From Clonostachys chloroleuca (taxonomy: Eukaryota > Ascomycota > Sordariomycetes > Hypocreales > Bionectriaceae): 64,000 nucleotides of DNA. A program made the translations under genes and the position numbers. Within the stretch, counting starts at the first letter, position 1; every line of letters starts with the position of its first letter. The stretch lies in contig JBANAY010000003.1 in assembly GCA_037952775.1 (NCBI GenBank), positions 18,166,001-18,230,000 on the forward strand, in the 5' to 3' direction. Positions 1-9,035 of the stretch are shown here, in pieces. The notes beneath the pieces were generated by a model. That model was not told where the DNA came from and made no database searches. It worked only from the letters and a program-made list of their open reading frames with translations.

Positions 1-616
1 CTATTGTTACACAATAGGAAGCATTTACTGTTGGTTTTCGCCATAAACAATGGTATATCCTAAGACCAGGCAACACATGATTCGGTCTAGTTATACAGTT
101 TTTCCCTCAAACCCAAACCTTCCACACCAGAGAAAGTTAAAAATCATAACATTCAGCATGGTAACAGGCAGTAATATCTCAAAAACTCTAACAATAAGGG
201 CCAGCTGGCCAGGTATATAGCTTAGCCATGGCCTTAAGAGGAGAAGCTCATCATCCATCAACCACAACCACCTTTCTAAGCGAGTACTCATCACCACCAA
301 CCACACCTCTCTAAGCAACAGCAACAACAGCAATAATGGTAGTATCTGACACCAATATCCCTACCTCTCAGGGCCTAGTCAAGCCTCCTTCAAGAGATGA
401 TGACAGTCATCAGACACGATGCACTACAGCTGTATTCCGACCTCACTCATAATACACCCCTCCGATCAGTCGAGGGCCTGCTTGCAGCAACTAAGCCGCT
501 TAAAACAGCGCAGATCCAGCAGTTTTGTCTGTTGGGCCTGTCCATCTATTGTACAGCCTGCTGCCAGGCACCACCACCACAGGCACTTACGGAGGACAAG
601 GATTGGCTAGGTGAAG

Positions 617-705
617 AGCCATAGGAAGCATTATTATATGACTAACTGCCAGAATAATTCTGTCGAGGCGCCCTTACAGTTCCTGTTTTTCTAACAGCCA
701 CTTGC
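617..705. repeat. Diverged dispersed repeat, copy A
   Basis: This segment aligns by eye with 2074-2150. Both share an AGGA start, TTATTAT, TGCCA, ATTCT-TCGA, a TCC/CCTG block and a GCCACTTG end, with gaps and many substitutions. The first part (CATAGGAAGCATT) also resembles bases 9-28. It covers the 3' end of the minus-strand relic at 674-930. It is probably the tail of a decayed repeat family. The alignment is manual, so the identity is not quantified. Confidence 0.35.
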
Positions 706-930
706 CGGGGCACTTGTCGAGGCACTGCCTACATACGAAATAAGGCAGGATGGCTTTGCCCCCCTCCCGGCCAGTACAAAACGCTGTACGAGCTGCCATT
801 ACTTGATGAGCCAAAACTATCCACAAAAACCAGGCATCATTGGAGTTCACCGAGTACAGTGTTTCTTTGCACCATCTGGCAATTAACTTGAACGTGGATG
901 CCACAACCTTCAGAATTTCAAGATGCTAGG
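674..930 (-). pseudogene. Coding-like relic, C-terminal fragment of an unknown protein
   Basis: An open minus-strand stretch encodes roughly 85 residues with protein-like composition: a hydrophobic segment (WFLWIVLAHQVMAA), then a cysteine-bearing tail (FVCRQCLDKCPGKW) and a stop at 674. Upstream the frame is closed by a stop near 930, so any longer gene is broken. The nucleotides encoding the KW-LLEKQ end recur in weakened form near 2110-2160 on the same strand, where the frame holds stops. That suggests two decayed copies of one family. I do not recognise the family. It could also be a chance ORF. Confidence 0.3.
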
Positions 931-1321
931 AAAATCCGGGAGATACTCAGAATGAACTGCCATACGGGCCACGAAACTTCCTCGCCGTCCTTACGCGGTA
1001 CATATAAAACCATACCTTCTCAACATTTTCCCAGGTTCTATTTTTTCTTCCCATATCCATCCCATATAAGCGAGCAGAAATGCCATCATCATCACCATAG
1101 CCAATATATATTCTACCCGCAGCATGGAGCCGGTTTCCATGCTAAACGCAGATAATATCGCGAGCTCGAGTACGCCAAATCCTCCTCTAGAACCCTTTTA
1201 GGGAATTTTCATACTTCATGGGTTGGCATCAATTGTTATTTTATTCTCTCAGTATCTCTGTGGCATCGCTACTGTGTGGTACCACCATAGTACCCACGGT
1301 GGTACTTTCCATAGGACAGAA

Positions 1322-1930
1322 ATGTTCAGGGCGATTCGCAATCTTTCATCTCAAATGAGCGAAATACAGCCTGAAATGGGCAAGGTCAAGGCTCAAACGA
1401 GCGGAATCGAGGCTCAAATCAGCGGAATCAAGACTGAAACCAGTGGAATCAAGGCTGAAATGGGCGGAATACTGGCTCAGTTAAGATAGAACCTCAGGAT
1501 GATCTCCACATTATCATTGATGATATTCCAGATGGGTCATCTCTTACCAAAACCGAGGGTGTGGCTATCGACAAGTTCACCCAATGGATCGAATCGCTAA
1601 TAAGGCTTGGTAGACTCTTTTTTTTACAGCTTTGAGTATGAGGTACTGATTATTAAATACCCATTAACTCTCGTGTATGAGATGTCCCATGGCAATCTCT
1701 ATGACAGGATTCGATATCAAATGAATCGAACTCTTTCCGAAGGGACTACTGGATATGGGTCAACAACATACTAGGTAGATTTCAGAAGGAGGCTGAGGTT
1801 CCCTATAGACACTACGAGTATCAATAACAAGAGACCCCGAATGAATACTGGGGTCCCTGATTTCGTCATCCTACAACCTAACTTCACCCAGTAACTGCTG
1901 GCTGCCATCAAGTGGGTGTCAGAATAAGAG
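1322..1930 (+). pseudogene. Decayed gene relic with N-terminal coiled-coil repeats
   Basis: The first piece (about 1322-1486) encodes about five near-tandem 7-residue repeats of the form SGI-x-A-x-x, a likely coiled coil. Protein-like text then continues in other frames. About 1489-1636 reads DDLHIIIDDIPDGSS and on to FTQWIESLIRLG. About 1631-1745 reads FEYEVLIIKYPLTLVYEM. About 1744-1830 reads DYWIWVNNILGRFQKEAEV. About 1840-1893 reads PDFVILQPNFTQ. At least three frame changes and several stops separate them. One stop (CAA-TAA-CAA near 1830) looks like a C-to-T change in a CAA run, compatible with repeat-induced point mutation, although only individual sites were read. Family unknown; no intact copy is in the window. 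Confidence 0.45.
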
Positions 1931-2062
1931 GGACTGCAAGAGTGTTGTTATACCTCGACTTTCTTGTACAATCATACTTATTATAGACAATAGTATAAGA
2001 CAATAACAAATTATTGAGCAGTTATTAGATAGTATTATCTATTCATACACAAAAGTATTAGC

Positions 2063-2160
2063 TATTGCGACACAATAGGAGGAGTTATTATGTCTGCCAC
2101 AGTCATTCTATCGACGTGACTCCGCGGTCCCTGCTTTTATGACTGCCACTTGGCTGACCA
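2063..2160. repeat. Diverged dispersed repeat, copy B
   Basis: This is the second copy of the segment at 617-705. It is preceded by the imperfect palindrome CTATTG-CGACA-CAATAG, which echoes bases 1-17. The minus strand carries a degraded version of the KW-LLEKQ coding end of the 674-930 relic, with an in-frame stop. It could be the boundary of a short inverted-repeat element, but no target-site duplication was recognised. Confidence 0.35.
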
Positions 2161-3085
2161 CTAGAGAGGATTCAAACCCCCTCGTGCCTTAAGGCGACAG
2201 CCTTGCAATCATTGGATCAATATCACTACTAGATTAGACTACTGAACACATGCCTTGGGTTGTAAGGCGAGTTAAGCTTATAAATAAGACTGTTGGATCA
2301 AATAGTGTCCCTATGTCACAGCTGGGTACTGAACATATATGTTATAGATTAAGTCTCAACTTTCAAATCATTAGCTAGTTCGAGAAATATCCATCATGCC
2401 CAGCTTCACGGATGGAGTCCATGGCTTAGGTGTGATCAACGTTAAAAAATTATTAGGGCGAAGGAAATACCGCCGTGTAGGACATCTTGTAGGGCAAGGC
2501 GATTCAATCTCGCATACTGCTTAGATAGAGTGTGTCAGCTTGTCAAATCCAGACGTGGCAACCAACCATTGACGTTTGAAGTTAAATTGTAGGATACCGA
2601 AATTAAAGGGACTCCAACGTTTCTGTGATAGTTTAGTTCCTCCTCGTCTATTTGGCCGTAGTAAGCGAGGGTGGTAGGAGAGGTATGCACCGTGAAAGTT
2701 TCAGCTACACTCAACTTTAGTGAGTGACGTGGGCCAAAGTTTGGCGAAGGCGACTAATGGCAAAGCGATTGGCTTCCACTACATCACCTGATGTTCTCTA
2801 CGAGGCAAAGTGGCTTTCGACTCCAGGCGCAGTTAGATGATGGATCAACCGAAGAGGCATTCACGAGCTGCAGGGTAGACCATAAGACCCAGGCTGGGTC
2901 GGAGGGTAATTTACCCGCAGGCCAGAGGCAAGAGAGGACCAGCGGTCACGTGGTCTCTTATCCTGGGAAACAGAAGAACTGACCAATTCGGGGCAAGCTG
3001 AAAGTCGTCGCTATGCAGTTGCTGCTTCCGCTTCATCCAGCGACATCATTGCTGTCTCTAGCCTCTGGATGGCCGTCGATGCACG

Positions 3086-5750
3086 ATGGAGCAGATTGAG
3101 ACCCAGGCAACGGACCTGCGTTACCTCGCCCAGGCTCCCGTCTCCTTGAGCGACGCTGCATCAGTCTACGACACCCCGGTGCCCCAGCACAGTCCTGGTT
3201 CCGCATCTGTCGGAGACAATTCCGCTCCAACCGCCACAGCAGTTGTAGCTCCATACAGCAGCTCCAACAAGCGCAAATCAGTGGATGACGGAAGTGCCAG
3301 TAAACAGACCAGGAGCAAGAGGAACCGAGTACGTACAATGCCTTCACTTTGCTGCCACCGTTTATTCGGCCTAGCGCACACCGTGGCTTGCAGCAGGTGC
3401 TTTGTAGAAGTTCGCTCTCGCTAATCCTCGTATCCGCCCGTTGTACAGTACATCTCCATCGCTTGGTAAGACATACGCACCTCGGATATTTTCCTGTCCA
3501 ACCAACCACTACGGCCGTGCCGCCTTAATCAATAATCCCCCTCCCCATAGGGGCCTTTATGGCTGACCGTTCTGGATTAGTAACGAGTGTAAACGGCGCA
3601 AGATCAAATGCAATGGTGAGACACCATGCCAACGATGCGGAAACCTCAACTTGGCGTGCCTGTACGCCCCCAACTGCTGTTCCAGCACTTTCAAAGACTC
3701 GGACGAATTCAAGCAGGTCACAGCACAGATCAGTCGGCTGCAAGATGAGGTCAATTGGCTGAATCAAACCGTCAAATCCTTGCAGGATGATGCTGCGCAC
3801 CCGGCTCCCCCGACAGATCGATTGGCTGCCTCGATATCCTCCGCGCCTACGCCAGCCCATAGTGGAGGCACCGTGCATCGCCCCGAAGCTTTTTCCACCA
3901 GGCAAGGATCTTTCAGAGGACCGACGACCATGGTATATAGCTTGGATGTTGCGAACACTACAATGGCAAATATGGGGTATCAGGTGTCGAATGAGGGCGA
4001 TGACCTCCAAACTCAGCAATTTTTGGAGGACAATCAGCTGCCAATGGTAGAGAAGTCTGGGCAGGCGATCCCTGATCCGTTGCTTGAATTCGAGAGAGAC
4101 GAAATGGTTCGTCTATGCCGGTTACACGAAGAGGAGGTTGGGATTATGTACCCTGTCCTTGACATCCAAGCTGTCATCTCTCATGCTAAAAGCCTAGCCT
4201 CTGTCATTGAATCGCTGAAAAACCAGCAACCGCTAGAAGCTCTGAATGATGAGAAGACACTACAGCTAAAGATGGTTATGTGTTGTGGGCTTGTTGTCGA
4301 GGAGCATGGCCATAGCGAAAAAGCTGCACGGCTCTACAACAGCATGGAGGCAGTTGTTAATCGAAAGTTGATGGCAGACACGAGCGATGTATCGAGTTTG
4401 CCACTGTTAGCGCTCCTGGCAGGCTATCGCTTCCTGTCCAACGACGAAGTGCTTTCCTGGAGAGTGATGGGTCAGGTCGCCAGGCTGTGTCTTGAGCTCG
4501 GGATCCATCAGAGAAGCGGTCTCTTGGGCATTCGCAATGAACTGAATAGAAAAAATGCCCTGAATAGCTTTTGGACTGCCTACGTTCTCGATCGCAGGTG
4601 GGCCTTTGGTACTGGGCTGCCATATGTCGTACAGGATGATGATATCGACCCTCACTTACCGGTACCGGTAAGACAAATCAAGATGAACTGCCCAAAAAAT
4701 CATGAGGTGAAATTTCTAACGGTACTGTTTAGGAGGAATACCCCTATTTGATGGCCATGATTACATACTCAAAACTGTGTGCCAAGGTCTGGCGTCAAGT
4801 GATGCATTTTGGACCAATCCTGGCACGAGAGTTGCGCCAAGAAGAGATCGAGAATCTTGATAAAGATATTCTAAAATGGTATGAAACTGTTCCTGAAGAG
4901 GTCAAAGTTAGGAGCTGGGACAAGGACAGACACATGACATTGACGCCCTCGTATAATCTTCAACGTCTGCGGATATGGACGTATTTGAGACTTAATCAGG
5001 TATGTCACCGATATGCTGGCTCAGGTGGAAGCTAATTTTCTTCAGATTCGCATCTGGCTATACACGCCAGTGTTGCATAGTGCTACTAGCATTATGGCCA
5101 ACCCCTTACAAGCTCAGCGAGTCGTCGATCTTGCCAAGGACACGATCCGTTACCTCAACCATCTCAACACAACAACAAATCTTTATCGTCGTATTCAAGT
5201 TTTTTATAACCAGTTTTTGACGTCTGCCATCGGAGTTGTGTTTCTTGCATCTGTCCACGCGCCAGTGCGATTTAGCGCAGTTTGTCGTGAAGAGTTCTAC
5301 CTAGCCCTTGAGCTGGTGAAAGATCTGTCCGCCAAGAGTTGGGTGTCGAAGCGTTTGTGGAGAACGATACGGTCCCTCAAGGACGTTGCACCTCGATTTG
5401 GCCTGAATCCAGATGACGATCCTCATTCAACAGCTGCTCTTGGCATGATTGGGCTTGCTCGTGGCCATTTGGATTCTGGCTCGGGTAGACCCTCGCCATT
5501 CCAACGGCCCTCGTTACCGGCTGGGCAGTTCCAACAGGGAGCTACGGTGGATCAAAATGGCTCAATGATACAAAGCGAGATGTCTCGAATATTTGAAGGC
5601 TATGTTGGCTTGAATGGAGTACAAACTCCGGGAGGCGAGGAAGAGGAGAACTCAGGGCCTAATGCGCCTGAAATGCAAAGATCTGAATCAGGCAGTGGCA
5701 CGTTCGGAGGTGACGGGACTGTATTTGCTCAGTTCAAGGAAATGTTTTAA
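3086..5750 (+). CDS. Zn2Cys6 fungal transcription factor with a 17-nt microexon
   Basis: A DNA-binding regulator of the Gal4 family, expected in the nucleus. Best model: exons 3086-3328, 3449-3465, 3581-4667, 4733-4999 and 5046-5750, giving 772 residues. The zinc cluster is complete only when the 17-nt exon is included. Exon 1 ends in a basic SKRNR; the microexon supplies YISIA and two bases of a Cys codon; exon 3 continues NECKRRKIKC. Cysteines then fall at 87, 90, 97, 103, 106 and 113, the canonical CX2CX6CX5CX2CX6C. A short coiled-coil-like stretch follows (QISRLQDEVNWLNQTVKSL). Then comes a region typical of the fungal-specific transcription factor domain (LCRLHEEEVGIMYPVLD onward), with a low-complexity acidic tail. 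All introns are GT-AG and all phases agree. It converges with the Bud22-like gene 215 bp downstream. Target genes are unknown. Confidence 0.88.
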
Positions 5751-5965
5751 AGACGGAGATCGATGAAGATCAAATGCTTGGGCGGCTGAGCGAATTTGAG
5801 ATCAAAGATGGGCAGATGAGACGGCAGAAATACCCCTAAATACGTCTCTCATAGACGGGTAATGTTTGATTGAGACATACAATGTAAGGCGTAAGTCGTT
5901 CAGCACTTCCGATAGAATGGCATAGTAATTAAAATTTGATGACGATGCAAAATTTTGTGGTATCT

Positions 5966-7468
5966 TTAGTCAAAAACGATCTTCGCTCCAGAGAAAGCGA
6001 TTGCCTTCTGAGCATCTTTAGCCTTCTTGGCCGCCTCCCAAGAGGGGTGCAGTACTCCCTCATCATCTCGCTTGGTTGGTTTGGGCGGCTGCGGCTTTGG
6101 TTGGAAACTAGAACCATCGCCATCACCTCTGCCCTTATTTAAGAAAGGGTTGCTCACACCCTTTTTCCATGGCGTCCTGCGACCCTGGTCATCTCCGTCG
6201 ACGGCTCCTCGTCTCATATCCCATCCGTCATCTCTGCCCCCTTTCCTCTTCTCCCGCTGGAGATGCTTAGCTTTGGCGCCGAACTTCTTCTCCCAGATGG
6301 CCTGCCGAGCCCTCTGACCCCTTCTTTTCTTGGGCGCCTCGACGTCCACATCTGATGCTGATTCAGAACCGGACATGTAGCCTCCCATCAGGGATGGTAG
6401 GAAAGTTGAGTCCCTAATGGGGCCGGGATCTTTGCTCCTTTTTGTCTTCTTTGTTGGGGGCGGAGGTGAGGACGACTGGTTGCTCTCAGCCTCCTGTTCT
6501 TCTTCTTCCTGTTCCTCGTCTTCCTCATCATCCTCGCTCTCCTCTCCAACCTCCACGTCTGCATCGGATCCCGAAACTGAGATGTCGTCCAGATTAACCT
6601 TTTCCCGACCCCTGAACTGATCGTACCGTTTGTCGTCGAATTCCGCATCCTCATCTTCCGAGGAGCTCCCAAGCAGATGGCTATACTCCGCGAAATCACC
6701 CTCTTCAACGTCCCCATCCTCACCTTCGCTGTCCGAAGCACCACCCGCGACCTCAGAACCGGGTTCGCCGTCATCACTGAAGCCCTCAAAATCCGTCGCC
6801 TCGTCCGGATCTTCTTCGCCCGCCCCATCACCCCTCTCCGGAGGAAGACTGACCTCGTCCTCGGCTTCGTGGGATATCCTATCGGCCGGCTGATCCTCCG
6901 CATCCCCCCGCCTGTCCTTCTTCCCCTGCTTCCCCCCTTGGACGGGACCGGCACGCCGAGGATCCTGCACACCGACCCAATCGCCCGGTCCACGACGTCC
7001 TTGACCGGCTTCCTGTTGTACAGCCCGCTGGTCACGTTGTGCAGCGCGGACCTCTCCTCCTCCGAGAGCTCGGGCCTGGGCACGCCGGTGCGTATCTCGT
7101 CGGGGAGGTCGGTGGATGCCGCGATCGCCTTCACCTTGAGGAGCGAGGAGAAGAGGTGCGCTCGCGCGGTCTGGTGGAGCTCGAGTGACTGCAATTGGCA
7201 AAGTTAACCAATGATGTTCTTGGAGGTAGAGAAAACCCCATGCGATTGGAATTCATGTGTTCAGATGTGGGGATCGAACCTTGAGAACGGCAACCTCCCG
7301 CTCCAGCCTTTCCTGCTTGTCGGGCGTGATGCCAGCCTCGTGAAGCCGCTTGCTGAGGCGCTGTCGCTCGAAGCCCTTGGCGGCCTTGAGGGCCCGGAAC
7401 AGGTCATCCTGGCTCTTCGTGAGCTGGTCTTGCAGGGTGGGCTCCGAATTTCGCTTTCTTTTAGACAT
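5966..7468 (-). CDS. bud22: Bud22/SRFBP1-like ribosome biogenesis protein, apparent 1-nt frameshift
   Basis: Bud22 is a nucleolar factor for 18S rRNA maturation and 40S assembly in yeast. Exon 1 (7468-7280) encodes MSKRKRNSEP and continues to VAVLK. A 91-nt intron with a GTTCGA donor follows, and exon 2 runs from 7188. Exon 2 opens with the N-terminal helical region (SLELHQTARAHLFSSLLKVK). The middle is long, acidic and lysine-rich. The C-terminus ends in the family hallmark (LHPSWEAAKKAKD, then SGAKIVFD). The first part of exon 2 and the acidic remainder lie in different frames. The switch falls near a C6 run on the plus strand (6932-6937). One additional base there restores a single 470-residue frame and makes the spliced length divisible by three. 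I read this as an indel rather than an intron, because no GT-AG pair fits. It is divergent from the SDR gene. Confidence 0.82.
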
Positions 7469-7891
7469 GGTGGATTGTGTTGTTTCTGTGCCGAGAGGTC
7501 TTCTAGATATGAGTTCTAGAGGTTCTGATTTGGACCATCTTCAAAAAAATTAACTGGGTCCGGTGGGGTTTTGCTAGGAGTATGAATTGGAAACACGCAC
7601 TGTACTGTTTGAGCATGAATTACACAGTGTGGATAAGACCGCTATAACAACGGTTGACAGGGACCAAATCGCAATGACGACGGCGGGGTGAAGACAGCTC
7701 CACTGGCGGGGTTGCGTCTTACGCCCAAACGAGATAAATAGTCATAGGACAATTGGTAACTGGTGTAGTATTGCGGAATACAACCCTTATCCGATTTATC
7801 AACGTTGATATACAAACACAGTATATTGGTGTATTGAATTTCATTTGACCACACATACCTAGCCTCAAGACCTCAGCCATAGTGATTGATC
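7469..7891. promoter_or_regulatory. Divergent intergenic region between bud22 and SDR genes
   Basis: These 423 bp separate two divergently transcribed start codons, so both promoters must lie here. No further ORF or RNA gene is visible and no specific operator was recognised. Confidence 0.5.
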
Positions 7892-9035
7892 ATGGCTTCC
7901 AAGAACTCCTCCCCTGGCAGCCTCTCAGCCTCTACGCTGTTCAACGTGGATAACATGGTGGCATTGGTCACTGGAGGAGGAACAGGTGGGACACGCGAGC
8001 AGAGAGCCTCGGACATATCAATGCGGTCACGTGAGGCATGTACTGACACTCTCCTAGGCATTGGGCTGATGATTACAAAAGCATTGGTTGAGAACGGGGC
8101 TTCCAAAGTTTACATTGCTGGGCGACGAAAGGAGGTCCTGGACTCTGCAGTGAGCTCCGTCGGCTCCAACGTTATTCCCATCCAGTGCGATGTGACTTCC
8201 AAGGAGAGCCTGGCACAGGCGGTAGAGACCATAGAGAAGGACAGCGGCTACCTCAACTTGCTCGTCTGCAACTCGGGCATCGGAGGGCCGCAGGTTAAGC
8301 TCCCAACGCCCGAAACTACGGCCGAGGAGTGGGCCAAGGCCAATCTGGAAGTCAGCTTTGATGATTATGTCCAGACATTCTCCGTGAACACGGCTGCCGT
8401 CTGGTTCACCAGTATGGCCTGCTTGAAGCTCTTGGACCTCGGTAATAAGAAGGGGAATCTGGACCAATCCTCACAGGTAATAATTACAAGCTCAATTGCC
8501 AGTTTCAACAAGAAAGCACCCGGCGGCTGGGCCTACGGGCAATCAAAGGCAGGGGCCACGTTGGCGGCCAAGCAGCTCGCCGTGGCGTTGCCTCAGTGGA
8601 ATATCCGGTGAGTTTTCGGCGGTTGCCGTCGCCGGATACGTGAACGAGAACCATCTTGCTGACCGAGTGCAAATTTCTGATCCCTAGAGCAAATTGCATC
8701 GCACCAGGCTGTAAGTTTGTCCCGTCCATATGGCGGTTAAACCCCCATCCGATCCGACAACTCGGATTAAGAGGTTCAGTGGGGATGCTGACTCTGGTTT
8801 TCCGGCCATAGTATTTCCGAGCGAGATGTCGGAGCCCATCGTCAACCTCTACTCGGATGGCTCAGGTGGCCCGGGCGCTTTACCCAACACGATGGTGCCT
8901 CTAGGGAGAATGGGAACTAGTCAGGACATGGGCGGAACCTTGTTGTATCTTGCCTCTCGGGCCGGGGCGTATTGCAACGGAACGGTGATTGTCATCGACG
9001 GAGGGCGACTCGGGACATTCCCCTCAAGCAACTGA
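7892..9035 (+). CDS. Short-chain dehydrogenase/reductase, four exons including a 23-nt exon
   Basis: A classical SDR oxidoreductase using NAD(P)H; substrate unknown. Exons 7892-7985, 8058-8607, 8688-8710 and 8812-9035 give 296 residues, a normal length. The cofactor motif TGGGTGIG is assembled across intron 1. The active site has Ser (TSSIAS), Tyr191 and Lys195 in YGQSK. The usual NNAG is replaced by CNSG (LVCNSGIG). The 23-nt third exon encodes ANCIAPG, the conserved PG segment after the active site, and it continues as LFPSEMS. The C-terminus has the family's GTVIVIDGG. Intron 1 (7986-8057) is 72 nt, a multiple of three, and has no stop in frame. The start ATG at 7892 is the first one giving the expected N-terminus. 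The sequence resembles fungal RhlG-like or secondary-metabolism SDRs, but no cluster is present. Confidence 0.9.

Larger units (their letters stand above)
1..3085. other. Gene-poor left end with decayed coding relics and diverged repeats
   Basis: No intact gene is supportable before the Zn2Cys6 gene. The stretch is AT-richer than the rest of the window. It contains at least two decayed coding relics (about 674-930 on minus, about 1322-1930 on plus). Short repeated segments sharing an ACAATAGGA/CATAGGAAGCATT core occur near 9, 617 and 2074. The imperfect palindromes CTATTGT-TAC-ACAATAG (1-17) and CTATTG-CGACA-CAATAG (about 2063-2079) flank much of it. This resembles an old repeat or transposon graveyard. 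From about 2160 to 3085 I see nothing coding. Confidence 0.5.

Noticed and set aside
2150..2235. tRNA-like sequence: GGTTTGAATCC-type T arm on minus and GCCTTAAGGC palindrome nearby
   Set aside because: The T-arm-like and D/anticodon-like parts do not fold into one cloverleaf on either strand; acceptor pairing is poor and the spacing is too short.
6900..6960. An intron explaining the Bud22 frame change
   Set aside because: No GT-AG pair of plausible length joins the two frames without removing conserved sequence, whereas one extra base in a homopolymer does.
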